Of a stretch of DNA of 64,000 bases, positions 49,377-57,543 are shown one piece after another; positions within the stretch are counted from its first letter, which is position 1; each line of letters opens with the position of its first letter. Origin of the DNA: Caulobacter vibrioides (GTDB taxonomy: Bacteria > Pseudomonadota > Alphaproteobacteria > Caulobacterales > Caulobacteraceae). A program made the position numbers and the translations under genes. The notes under the pieces are model-generated. The model saw only the letters and a program-made list of their open reading frames with translations, did no database searches and had not been told where the DNA came from. The stretch is from NCBI GenBank assembly GCA_001449105.1, contig LNIY01000013.1:1-64000 (forward strand). Direction: 5' to 3'.

Positions 49377-52223
49377 TTAGAAGCTGGCGCGCAACGCCAC
49401 GGCGACGCGACGGTCGGTCTCCACCCAGTTGTAGGGGGCGACGCGGTCGGGGTTGCCGACCTCGAGCACGGTGCGTTCCTTGAGGATGTTGGTCGCCTGG
49501 ACGCCGATCTTGTACTGCTTGTTGATGCTGTAGAAGACCGAGCCGTCCAGCTGGCCGTAGTCGCGCGACCAGACCGGAGCGTTGACGTTGGCCGCCGAGC
49601 TGGTCAGCAGGTAGCGCTGGCGCCAGTTGTAGGCCAGGCGGGCCGAGATGCCGTACTTCTCGTACATCACGGCCACGTTGTAGCTGCGCGACGACATGCC
49701 TTCGAGCGGCAGGGCGGCGTTGTCGGCGCCCCCCGTCTGGTTGGTGTCGTCGACGTCGACGGCGGTATTGCGGCCGCCCTCGTTGTCGATGAACGTGTAG
49801 TTGGCCTGCACGCCCAGGCCCGACAGCGCGCCCGGCAGGAAGTCGTAGAACTGCTGGTAGCCGATCTCGAAGCCCTGCACCGAACCCTTGTCACCGTTGT
49901 AGTAACGCATGACTTCGAAGTCGAAGGTCTGGCCGTTCGAGGTGTAACGCTCGGTGGCCGTGTCGGTGAAGATGTAGTCCTTGATGTTCTTGCGGAAGAC
50001 CGCGAACGTCAGGCTGCCCGTGGGGGCGAAGTACCATTCGGCGCTCAGGTCGAACTGGTCCGACTTGATCGGGCGCAGGTTCGGGTTGCCGCCGGTGCCG
50101 TTGGCGCCGTTGTAGACCGTGGTCGTGCCCGAGGTCGTGAAGTCGAAGCCCAGGGCCGTGTACGGCTGCAGCTGCGACAGGGTCGGGCGGACGATGGCCT
50201 TCGACGCGGCGAAGCGCACCTGAAGCTGCGGCGTGACGTGCAGGCGCAGGTTCAGGCTGGGCAGGACGTCGGTGTAGTCGGACTTGGTGCTGCCGCTGAC
50301 GATCGTGCCGCCGGCCGCGAAGGCCTTGGCGGCCGCGCAGGTGGCGTTGGTCAGTTCATCGCAGGTCGGCGACGAGGGCACGATGCTGCCGCCGTCGGCC
50401 GAGGCCTCGGTCTTCACCACGCGCACGCCGATGTTGCCGTCCAGCGGCATGTCGCCGAACAGGTTGTCGGAGCCGAAGCGCAGCAGGCCGTAGCCGGCGT
50501 AGGTCTTCTCGTTCTGGGTGTTGTCGTTGGCGTCCAGGAAGCTGGTCACCGGCGACCAGCCCCAGCCCGCCGTCTCGGTGTGCTTCAGCAGGTCGTAGGC
50601 GTGCTGCGAGCCGTTGGTCACCACCGCGGCGGTCGGGAACCAGGCCACGCCGGGGACGCGCACGTCGCCGCCGAAGAAGTTCTTGAAGGTGTAGAGCTCG
50701 GTGAGGTTCGCCGTCTTGCTTTCGGTCAGGTAGACCGGCGTGCCGCCGCCCCAGTACTGGGCGCTCAGCAGGCTCCAGTTCCAGCCGGACTCGCGGGTCT
50801 CGAAGTCCTTGTCGGTGGCGCGGACGCCGAAGCGGAAGCTCTTGAGCCAGCCGTCTTCGGGGAAGTCGTAGTTCACGTCCAGGCGGGCGACCTTCTCGGT
50901 GGCCTCGCTCTGGTCGATGTGGTCCATCGCCGCGCCCCAGTAGTACTGGTCCTTGACGTAGGTGTTGTTGGCGCCGATCGTCGTGACCGTGGGCACGCTG
51001 GTGCCCAGGTTCCAGTTGACGTCCGGCAGGTCGCCGTCGACGTTGGGCACGTCCTGCAGCTGGGTGAAGACCGTCAGGCTCGAGGTCTTCGAGGTCGACT
51101 TCACGTATTGCAGGTCGCCCGAGATGGTCAGGGCGTCGTTGACGAACCACTTGCCGTTCAGGGCGATGTCGCCCGTCTTCTTGTGGCCTTCGCCGGCGCG
51201 GGTGTCGGCGGTGTACTGGGCGTCATAGACGGTGCCGCCCGTGAACACGCCGGCCGAGTTGTAGGTATAGCCGTTGGCGTTCGACTGGTTCATCGTGTTT
51301 TCGACGAGAGCCGCACGCTCCAGATCCTTGGGATCGGCCTTGGAGCCCATGGCCTGCAGGGCGAACTCGAACTTTTCGTTCGGACGCCACTGGGCGGCGA
51401 AGGCCAGCGACTGGCGCTTCTGTTCCCAGTCGACCGAACGCCAGCCCATGGCCTTGGGCACGTAGACGGTCTTGCCGTTCACCGTCATCGGGTCGTAGCG
51501 GTCGACCGAGATGCTGTTGGTGCGGTTGCCGACGCTGCCGTAGCTGTAGGCGATCAGGGCGCCGAACTCGCCGAGCTTGGTGTCCCAGCGGTCGCTGGCG
51601 ATCACGTTGCCCGAGTAATAGCCCTTCTTCTGCAGTTCGCCGTAGTTGTAGTCGCCCGAGAAGGCCAGCAGGTGGCCCTTCTGGTCGAACGGCAGGCGGG
51701 TGCGCAGGTTCACGGTGCCGCCGATGCCGCCTTCGATCATGTCCGACGACGGGTTCTTGTAGACGTCGACGCCGGCCAGCAGGTCGGCCGAGACGTCTTC
51801 GAAGCTCAGGCCGCGGCCGTTCTTGGCCGAGAAGATGTCACGGCCGTTGGTTTCCGAACGCACCCACGACAGGCCGCGAATGGCCACGCCGCCGCCTTCC
51901 GCGGCCATCCGGGCCGGGTCGCGCGCTTCGTTGGTGCGTTGCAGGGTGATGCCCGAGATGCGCTGCAGGGCCTCGGAGACCGAGCGGTCCGGCAGGGCGC
52001 CGATGTCGACCGCGGTGATCGAGTCGACGATCACTTCGGCGCTTTGCTTGATCTTCTGCGCCGACTGGATCTGGGCGCGCTGACCGGTGACCACGACCTC
52101 TTCGACGGTCGTGTCGGCGGGCGCCTGAGCGTCCTGCGCCAGCGCTGTCAACGGAGCCACGGCGCAGAGCGCCAGGGCCGAAGCGCCGAACATGAAACGA
52201 TGTGAGTTATGAAGGCGTCGCAT
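49377..52223 (-). CDS. TonB-dependent receptor, Xanthomonas/Caulobacter carbohydrate type
   Basis: The 948-residue outer-membrane receptor has a signal peptide (FMFGASALALCAVAPLTALA). A TonB box VEEVVVTGQRAQIQSAQ and a plug domain with DIGALPDRSVSEALQRISGITLQR, VAIRGLSWVRSETNG and DMIEGGIGGTVNLRTR follow, then a 22-strand-type barrel ending in aromatic VALRASF. The plug signature is that of the long TonB-Xanth-Caul receptors, many of which import oligosaccharides. GH35, GH31 and galactose-catabolic genes surround it, so galactose-containing oligosaccharide uptake is inferred. The ATG has AAGGAA nine bases upstream. A probable operator lies at 52354-52367. Confidence 0.93.
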   Translation of the reverse strand: MRRLHNSHRFMFGASALALCAVAPLTALAQDAQAPADTTVEEVVVTGQRAQIQSAQKIKQSAEVIVDSITAVDIGALPDRSVSEALQRISGITLQRTNEARDPARMAAEGGGVAIRGLSWVRSETNGRDIFSAKNGRGLSFEDVSADLLAGVDVYKNPSSDMIEGGIGGTVNLRTRLPFDQKGHLLAFSGDYNYGELQKKGYYSGNVIASDRWDTKLGEFGALIAYSYGSVGNRTNSISVDRYDPMTVNGKTVYVPKAMGWRSVDWEQKRQSLAFAAQWRPNEKFEFALQAMGSKADPKDLERAALVENTMNQSNANGYTYNSAGVFTGGTVYDAQYTADTRAGEGHKKTGDIALNGKWFVNDALTISGDLQYVKSTSKTSSLTVFTQLQDVPNVDGDLPDVNWNLGTSVPTVTTIGANNTYVKDQYYWGAAMDHIDQSEATEKVARLDVNYDFPEDGWLKSFRFGVRATDKDFETRESGWNWSLLSAQYWGGGTPVYLTESKTANLTELYTFKNFFGGDVRVPGVAWFPTAAVVTNGSQHAYDLLKHTETAGWGWSPVTSFLDANDNTQNEKTYAGYGLLRFGSDNLFGDMPLDGNIGVRVVKTEASADGGSIVPSSPTCDELTNATCAAAKAFAAGGTIVSGSTKSDYTDVLPSLNLRLHVTPQLQVRFAASKAIVRPTLSQLQPYTALGFDFTTSGTTTVYNGANGTGGNPNLRPIKSDQFDLSAEWYFAPTGSLTFAVFRKNIKDYIFTDTATERYTSNGQTFDFEVMRYYNGDKGSVQGFEIGYQQFYDFLPGALSGLGVQANYTFIDNEGGRNTAVDVDDTNQTGGADNAALPLEGMSSRSYNVAVMYEKYGISARLAYNWRQRYLLTSSAANVNAPVWSRDYGQLDGSVFYSINKQYKIGVQATNILKERTVLEVGNPDRVAPYNWVETDRRVAVALRASF

Positions 52224-52317
52224 GCCTGTTTCCTTCCCCCGTGAGTGAAAACCGCCCCGGCGTTCTCATCGGCGCCGGTGACGTGCGGGACCAGGGCCCC
52301 ACACAATCTGATTGGTA

Positions 52318-52345
52318 GCTATAGTCATATAATTGTGGTCATCAA
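52318..52345 (-). promoter_or_regulatory. Candidate promoter of the large TonB receptor gene
   Basis: On the minus strand TTGATG (52340-52345) and TATAGC (52318-52323) are separated by 16 bases. The transcript would start near 52311, about 88 bases before the ATG. The operator palindrome lies eight bases upstream of the -35. Confidence 0.4.
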
Positions 52346-52353
52346 GACAAAAT

Positions 52354-52367
52354 TGATAGCGCTATCA
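52354..52367. promoter_or_regulatory. Perfect 14-bp palindromic operator TGATAGCGCTATCA
   Basis: A fully symmetric site with a central GC step, the usual form of LacI-family operators. It lies between the divergent receptor and dgo genes, and similar sites occur at 47229 and 47623. The cognate regulator could be an unlinked LacI protein; the linked FadR-type regulator is the alternative. Confidence 0.6.
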
Positions 52368-52559
52368 TTTCCACTAATGGCCGCGCTTTTTCAGCCACAG
52401 GCGTGGGCTTGCAAACCCTAAACCCCTAGGCGAAACAATGGTCTGACCACACCCGCAGGAGGCTGGACCACCCTGTCGTTTGCACCGGTCATTATTATAT
52501 TATAAATGCCTTGCGACCCTGTCCGGAGCCTCCGGCCGGGCGCGCGTTTAGGGACGAAC

Positions 52560-52625
52560 ATGACGCAGGCTGACCACTCCGCACGGCTTCACGAGGCAAG
52601 CGCTCGCGCCGGGGGAGCCTGCTGA
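52560..52625 (+). CDS. Possible 21-residue leader peptide ahead of dgoK
   Basis: The ATG at 52560 has AGGGA six to seven bases upstream, and the 21-codon frame ends with a TGA whose A is the first base of the dgoK ATG (TGATG). The peptide (MTQADHSARLHEASARAGGAC) has no known family. The exact stop/start overlap and the ribosome binding site suggest translational coupling. A chance frame is still possible. Confidence 0.35.
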   Translation: MTQADHSARLHEASARAGGAC

Positions 52626-53566
52626 TGGTCGCGTCCGATCCCTCGATCACCATCTTCGGCGACTGGGGCACCTCGCGCCTGCGCCTCTATCTGCGCCAGG
52701 GCAAGAGCGTGCTGGACCGTCGCGACGGTCCCGGCATCGGCTCGCTGGCCGCCTCGCCCGAACAGACCTTCCTCGACCTGGTCGGCGACTGGCGCGAGGC
52801 CGGTCCCGAGACGATCCTGCTGTGCGGCATGGTCGGCTCGCGCAACGGCTGGGTCGAAGCCCCCTACGCCCCCTGCCCCGCCGACGCGGCGGCGATCAGC
52901 GAGCGTCTGGTCAAGGTCGCGGCCCAGGGCTTGACCGTTTCGATCGTGCCGGGCCTGTCGTGCGTCAACCCGCTGGGCGGTCCCGACGTGATGCGCGGCG
53001 AGGAAACCCAGATCCTCGGCGCCCTGGCGCTGAACCCCGAACTGAAAACCGGCCGCCACCTGCTGGCCATGCCAGGCACCCACACCAAGTGGGTCGTCGT
53101 CGAAGACGGCGCCATCACGAGCTTCCTGACCGCCCCGGTCGGCGAGACCTTCGCCGTGCTGCGCGAGCACTCGATCCTGGCCAAGGCCGCCGCCGGCGAC
53201 GCGCCGGCCACGCCCGAAGGTTTCGACCTGGGCCTGTCGCGGATCACCGACAAGGGCGCGGCCCTGCTGCCCCACCTGCTGTTCGAGACCCGCAGCCGCC
53301 AGCTGATCGACGGCCTGCCCAAGGCCGACGCCATGGGCTTCCTGTCGGGCCTGCTGATCGGCGCCGACGCCGCCGGCGCGGCCGGCTGGTTCGGCCAGCT
53401 GGGCAAGGTCGCCCTGATCGGCGCCCCGGCCCTCAACGCCCTCTACGCCAAGGCCATCAAGGCCGCCGGCGGCGACAGCTTCGAGATCGACGGCGACGCC
53501 GCCGTGCTCGCCGGCCTGTCTTCCCTTTCATCCTCAATCACGCGTGATGCCCATGTCCTTGCCTGA
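52625..53566 (+). CDS. dgoK: 2-dehydro-3-deoxygalactonokinase
   Basis: The 313-residue DgoK-family kinase phosphorylates 2-keto-3-deoxygalactonate to its 6-phosphate. The phosphate-binding FGDWGTSRLRLYL block is at the N-terminus, with LLCGMVGSRNGWVEAPYAPCPA, DVMRGEETQILGAL and LAMPGTHTKWVVVEDG downstream, as expected for the family. The ATG at 52625 has GGGGGAG about eight bases upstream. It is the first main gene of the operon and overlaps dgoA by about 20 bases. Confidence 0.93.
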   Translation: MVASDPSITIFGDWGTSRLRLYLRQGKSVLDRRDGPGIGSLAASPEQTFLDLVGDWREAGPETILLCGMVGSRNGWVEAPYAPCPADAAAISERLVKVAAQGLTVSIVPGLSCVNPLGGPDVMRGEETQILGALALNPELKTGRHLLAMPGTHTKWVVVEDGAITSFLTAPVGETFAVLREHSILAKAAAGDAPATPEGFDLGLSRITDKGAALLPHLLFETRSRQLIDGLPKADAMGFLSGLLIGADAAGAAGWFGQLGKVALIGAPALNALYAKAIKAAGGDSFEIDGDAAVLAGLSSLSSSITRDAHVLA

Positions 53567-54173
53567 CGCCCCGCCCATCGTCGCCATCCTGCGCGGCGTT
53601 AAACCCGACGAGATCGTCGACATCGCCGGCGCCCTCGTCGACGCCGGCATCGGCTACATCGAGATCCCGCTGAACTCGCCCGATCCGCTGGTCAGCATCG
53701 GCAAGCTCTGCGAAGCCTTCGGCGACAAGGCCCTGTGCGGCGCCGGCACCGTCCTGACCCCGCAGGCGGTCGACGACGTGGCCGCGGTCGGCGGCAAGCT
53801 GATCGTCACCCCGAACATCGACGCCGACGTCATCGCCCGCGCCGTCGAGCTGGGCCTGACCGTCATGCCCGGCTTCTCGACCCCGACCGAGGCCTTCGTC
53901 GCCGTGAAGGCCGGCGCCAAGAAGCTGAAGCTCTATCCGGCCGGCTCGTTCGGTCCCAGCCACCTGAAGGCCGTGCGCGACGTGCTGCCCAAGGACATCG
54001 AAGTCTACGCCGTCGGCGGCGTCGGCGCGGCCAACCTCAAGCCCTGGCTCGACATCGGCGTGGCCGGCATCGGCGTCGGCGGCGAGCTCTACCGCCCCGG
54101 CTACACCGCCGCCGAAGTCGGCGAGCGGGCCCGCGCCCTGGTCGCGGCCTGGACTGCGCAGACCGCCGGCTGA
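53547..54173 (+). CDS. dgoA: 2-dehydro-3-deoxy-6-phosphogalactonate aldolase
   Basis: The 208-residue class I KDPG-type aldolase splits KDPGal to pyruvate and glyceraldehyde 3-phosphate. PIVAILRGVKPDEIV holds the conserved catalytic region, with IEIPLNSPDPL, GAGTVLTPQAVDDV and the Schiff-base lysine in KKLKLYPAGSFGP. The reading frame overlaps the end of dgoK. Possible starts are GTG 53544, ATG 53547 and ATG 53553, none with a clear ribosome binding site, so coupled translation is likely and the exact start is open by three codons. Confidence 0.93.
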   Translation: MPMSLPDAPPIVAILRGVKPDEIVDIAGALVDAGIGYIEIPLNSPDPLVSIGKLCEAFGDKALCGAGTVLTPQAVDDVAAVGGKLIVTPNIDADVIARAVELGLTVMPGFSTPTEAFVAVKAGAKKLKLYPAGSFGPSHLKAVRDVLPKDIEVYAVGGVGAANLKPWLDIGVAGIGVGGELYRPGYTAAEVGERARALVAAWTAQTAG

Positions 54174-54222
54174 GCCGTCTTACCGTCATAACGAAGAGCA
54201 GCCCTAAAGGGGGGAAGCCCAC

Positions 54223-55797
54223 GTGACACTAGCAACCATCGACCTCGCGATCCTCGCGATCTACGCCGTGGCGATCTTCGCCCTGGCTCAGTGGGTTTCC
54301 CGCGACAAGGGCGGGCACAAGAAGGACTCGACCGACTACTTCCTCGCGTCGAAGGCCCTGCCCTGGTGGGCGATCGGCGCCTCGCTGATCGCCGCCAACA
54401 TCTCGGCCGAGCAGATCATCGGCATGAGCGGCTCGGGCTACGCCATCGGCCTGGCCATCGCCTCCTACGAGTGGATGGCGGCCCTGACCCTGCTGATCGT
54501 CGGCAAGTTCTTCCTGCCGATCTTCATCAAGAACGGCATCGTCACGATGCCGCAGTTCCTGGAGCAGCGGTACGGCCCCAGCGTGCGGACCATCATGGCC
54601 GTGTTCTGGCTGGGCCTGTACGTGTTCGTGAACCTGACCTCGATCCTGTGGCTGGGCTCGATCGCCGTGCACACCGTAACCGGCATGGACCAGATGTGGG
54701 CCCTGGCCGCCATCGGCGTCTTCGCCCTGGCCTACCAGCTGTGGGGCGGCCTCAAGGCCGTGGCCCTGACCGACATCGTGCAGGTGGCCCTGCTGGTGGC
54801 CGGCGGCCTGATCATCGCCTGGCTGTCGCTGGACAAGATCGGCGGCGCCGGCGGCGTCGTGGCCGGCTTCCACCAGCTGACCACCCGCTTCCCCGACCAC
54901 TTCGACATGATCCTCGACCGGGCCAGCCCGCACTACAAGGACCTGCCGGGCCTCAGCGTCCTGTTCGGCGGCCTGTGGATCATGAACATCAGCTACTGGG
55001 GCTTCAACCAGTACATCATCCAGCGCGCCCTCGGCGCCAAGGACCTGCCGGAAGCCCAGAAGGGCATCGCCCTGGCCGCGTACCTCAAGCTCCTGATGCC
55101 GGTCATCGTGGTGCTGCCGGGCATCGCCGCCCTGGTGCTGGTCGACGGGACCATCAAGCCCGACCAGGCCTATCCGGAGATGATGAAGCTGCTGCCGCCC
55201 GGCCTGCTGGGCCTGGTGTTCGCCGCCCTGGTGGCCGCGATCGTCGCGTCGCTGGCGGCCAAGATCAACTCGATCGCCACCATCTTCACCCTCGACCTCT
55301 ACGCCAAGGCCAAGCCGGGCTCGAGCGAGCAGCACCTGGTGCTGGTCGGCCGCGTCACCGCCGTCGTGGCCGTGATCATCGGCATCCTGACCGCCAAGCC
55401 GCTGCTGGGCGGCGCCGAGCAGGCGTTCCAGTTCATCCAGGAGTTCACCGGCTTCTTCACGCCGGGGATCGTGGTGATCTTCATCCTGGGCATGTTCTGG
55501 AAGAAGGCCACCACGGCCGGCGCCCTCACCGCCGCCATCGGCTCGGCCGTGCTGTCGGCCATCTTCTGGCAGCTGCAGGAGCAGGCGATCTTCACGATGC
55601 CGTTCATGAACCGCGTCGGCGTCGTGTTCCTGCTGACCCTGGCCGCCGCCGTCGTCGTCTCGCTGGTCGTCCCGCAGAAGAAGGACGTCAACGTCGTCAG
55701 CCTCGAAGGCGTCTCCTACAAGACCACCACCGGCTTCAACATCGCCGGCCTGGGCGTGATCATCATCCTGATCGCGCTGTACGCCACGTGGTGGTGA
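54223..55797 (+). CDS. Sodium/solute symporter (SSS family), probable galactose transporter
   Basis: The 524-residue inner-membrane protein has about 14 hydrophobic segments. Family markers are the DYFLASKALPWWAIGASLIAANISAEQIIGMSGSGYA block in the first helices (substrate and sodium site) and LAAYLKLLMPVIVVLPGIAAL with VFAALVAAIVASLAAKINSIATIF further on, similar to vSGLT-like sugar symporters. It would bring a monosaccharide across the inner membrane. The dgo context points to galactose. The GTG start has GGGGGAAG upstream. The stop overlaps the next gene in GTGA. Confidence 0.92.
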   Translation: MTLATIDLAILAIYAVAIFALAQWVSRDKGGHKKDSTDYFLASKALPWWAIGASLIAANISAEQIIGMSGSGYAIGLAIASYEWMAALTLLIVGKFFLPIFIKNGIVTMPQFLEQRYGPSVRTIMAVFWLGLYVFVNLTSILWLGSIAVHTVTGMDQMWALAAIGVFALAYQLWGGLKAVALTDIVQVALLVAGGLIIAWLSLDKIGGAGGVVAGFHQLTTRFPDHFDMILDRASPHYKDLPGLSVLFGGLWIMNISYWGFNQYIIQRALGAKDLPEAQKGIALAAYLKLLMPVIVVLPGIAALVLVDGTIKPDQAYPEMMKLLPPGLLGLVFAALVAAIVASLAAKINSIATIFTLDLYAKAKPGSSEQHLVLVGRVTAVVAVIIGILTAKPLLGGAEQAFQFIQEFTGFFTPGIVVIFILGMFWKKATTAGALTAAIGSAVLSAIFWQLQEQAIFTMPFMNRVGVVFLLTLAAAVVVSLVVPQKKDVNVVSLEGVSYKTTTGFNIAGLGVIIILIALYATWW

Positions 55798-56705
55798 TCT
55801 CCAGCCAGCAGCCGGCCGCGATCATCGCGGCCGGCGACGTGCTCGGCGAGGGGCCGGTGTGGGACGCCCCCGCCGGCCGCCTGCTGTGGACCGACATCCA
55901 GAGCCGCCGCCTGCGCGCCTTCGACCCCGCCGGCGGCGTGGTCGAGACCTTCGCCGCTCCCGAGCGCATCGGTTCGATCGCCCTGCTGCCCGACGAGACC
56001 GGCCGCGTGATCGCCGCCTTCGAAACGGGCCTTGGCCTGTTCGACCTCGCCTCGGGCGGGGTCGAGTGGCTGCATCGCGTTGAAGCCGAGGCCAACGGCC
56101 GCCGCTTCAACGACGGCCGCGTCGACCGCTCGGGCCGCTTCTGGGCCGGGACCATGGTCGAGGACGAGGCCATCCGCCATCGCGCGGAAGCCAGCGTCTG
56201 GCGCCTGGACCATGCCGGCGACTTCGCGCCCCACTTCGGCGGCGTGCAGATCGCCAACGGCCTGGCCTTCAGCCCCGACGGCAGGACCGCCTATTTCTCC
56301 GACAGCCCGCTGCAGACCATCTTCGCCTTCGACCTGGACGAGGACGGAACCCTCAGCAACCGCCGCGTCTTCGCCGAAGTGACCGAGGGCTATCCCGACG
56401 GCGCCACGGTCGACGCCGAAGGCTGCCTGTGGAGCGCCCGCTGGGCGGCCGGGACCGTGGTCCGCCACGAGCCCGACGGCCGGGTGCTGGAAACCCTGCG
56501 CGTGCCCGCCAGCCAGCCCACCTGCGTGGCGTTCGGCGGCGAGGATCTGCGCACGCTGTACGTCACTTCGGCGCGCGACGAGCTCTCGGAAGACGAATTG
56601 GTCAGACAACCTCACGCGGGCGATGTATTCGCGTATGACGTGACCGTTCCTGGCCTGCCCGAACCACGATACACAGGGGCGATTCGTTTCGCGTCCAACG
56701 TATAG
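55794..56705 (+). CDS. SMP-30/gluconolactonase family sugar lactonase
   Basis: The 303-residue six-bladed beta-propeller has metal-ligand motifs in the expected places: LGEGPVWD (Glu), RRFNDGRVDRSGRFWAGTM, ANGLAFSPDGRTAYFSDS (Asn) and GYPDGATVDAEG (Asp). It hydrolyses aldonolactones; here galactonolactone is the likely substrate, feeding galactonate to the DgoK/DgoA route. Starts at 55788, 55791 and 55794 are all GTG; 55794 gives the usual GTGA overlap with the symporter gene. No signal peptide is present, so it is cytoplasmic. Confidence 0.9.
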   Translation: MISSQQPAAIIAAGDVLGEGPVWDAPAGRLLWTDIQSRRLRAFDPAGGVVETFAAPERIGSIALLPDETGRVIAAFETGLGLFDLASGGVEWLHRVEAEANGRRFNDGRVDRSGRFWAGTMVEDEAIRHRAEASVWRLDHAGDFAPHFGGVQIANGLAFSPDGRTAYFSDSPLQTIFAFDLDEDGTLSNRRVFAEVTEGYPDGATVDAEGCLWSARWAAGTVVRHEPDGRVLETLRVPASQPTCVAFGGEDLRTLYVTSARDELSEDELVRQPHAGDVFAYDVTVPGLPEPRYTGAIRFASNV

Positions 56706-56722
56706 AAAAGAAGACTTTGGCG

Positions 56723-57448
56723 ATGCGCACCCAGCCAGGACTGAGCCTCACCTACGGCCTCGTGGAATCGCTTGGTCAGGCCATCGTCACGGGCGAGTAC
56801 GCCGAGGTGGGTTTTCCCACCGAGGGCGAACTGTCCAAGAAGTTCGGCGCCAGCCGCACGGTGACGCGCGAGGCGGTGAAGATGCTCACCGCCAAGGGGC
56901 TGCTCAGCGCCCGCCCCCGCCACGGCACGGTGGTCGAGCCGGAAGCCAACTGGAACCTGCTCGACCCCGACGTGCTGCGCTGGCTGCTGGAGCGCAAGTT
57001 CTCGCTGAAGCTGCTGTCTGACTTCACCGAGATGCGCCTGGGCATCGAGCCTGTGGCGGCCGCGCTCGCCGCGCGCAACGCCGACGAGGCGGGCCTGGAC
57101 GGCATCCGCAAGGGCCTGGCCCGGATGAAGGCCGCCGGCGAGGGCGAGGACGACCCGCTGGCCGCCGACATCGCCTTCCACATCGCCATCCTCAGCGCGA
57201 CCAAGAACCCGTTCTACAGCGAGCTGCACGAGCTGGTGAACACGGCGCTGCGGATCTCGATCCGCTTCACCAACCGCATCAAGGGCCGCACCGCCTCGAT
57301 CCCCTCGCACGAGGACGTGGCCAACGCGATCATCGCCCGCGACGCCGTGGCCGCCCAGAGCGCCATGCAGGCGATCATCGTCGACGTGCTGGAACTGATC
57401 CGCGCGGCCTCGGCGAGCGACGCCCAGGCGGCCCGCAAGGAAGCCTGA
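56723..57448 (+). CDS. FadR-type GntR transcriptional regulator (DgoR-like)
   Basis: The 241-residue regulator has an N-terminal winged helix (about 10-75; TEGELSKKFGASRTVTREAVKMLTAKGLLSARPRHGT) and a C-terminal all-helical FCD ligand domain (about 90-220), with metal-binding-type Asp/His positions around DIAFHIAIL. It is the last gene of the dgo-symporter-lactonase operon, so control of that operon by a sugar acid is likely. A TTG two codons upstream is an alternative start. Neither has a strong ribosome binding site. Confidence 0.9.
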   Translation: MRTQPGLSLTYGLVESLGQAIVTGEYAEVGFPTEGELSKKFGASRTVTREAVKMLTAKGLLSARPRHGTVVEPEANWNLLDPDVLRWLLERKFSLKLLSDFTEMRLGIEPVAAALAARNADEAGLDGIRKGLARMKAAGEGEDDPLAADIAFHIAILSATKNPFYSELHELVNTALRISIRFTNRIKGRTASIPSHEDVANAIIARDAVAAQSAMQAIIVDVLELIRAASASDAQAARKEA

Positions 57449-57543
57449 CCCCGGCCTGCGCCGCCTTACCCCGATTTAACTCGTCGAACCCCGTTTCTCG
57501 TCTAGAAGTCCCAGCTGGGAATTTGACGCAAAAGGGGCATGTC

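Larger units (their letters stand above)
52224..52624. other. 401-base divergent control region between TonB receptor and dgoK
   Basis: It contains a candidate minus-strand promoter for the receptor (52318-52345), the palindrome TGATAGCGCTATCA (52354-52367), an AT-rich segment near 52490-52508 that may hold the dgoK promoter, and a 21-codon open frame with its own ribosome binding site (52560-52625). Its lower GC marks it as regulatory. Confidence 0.6.
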
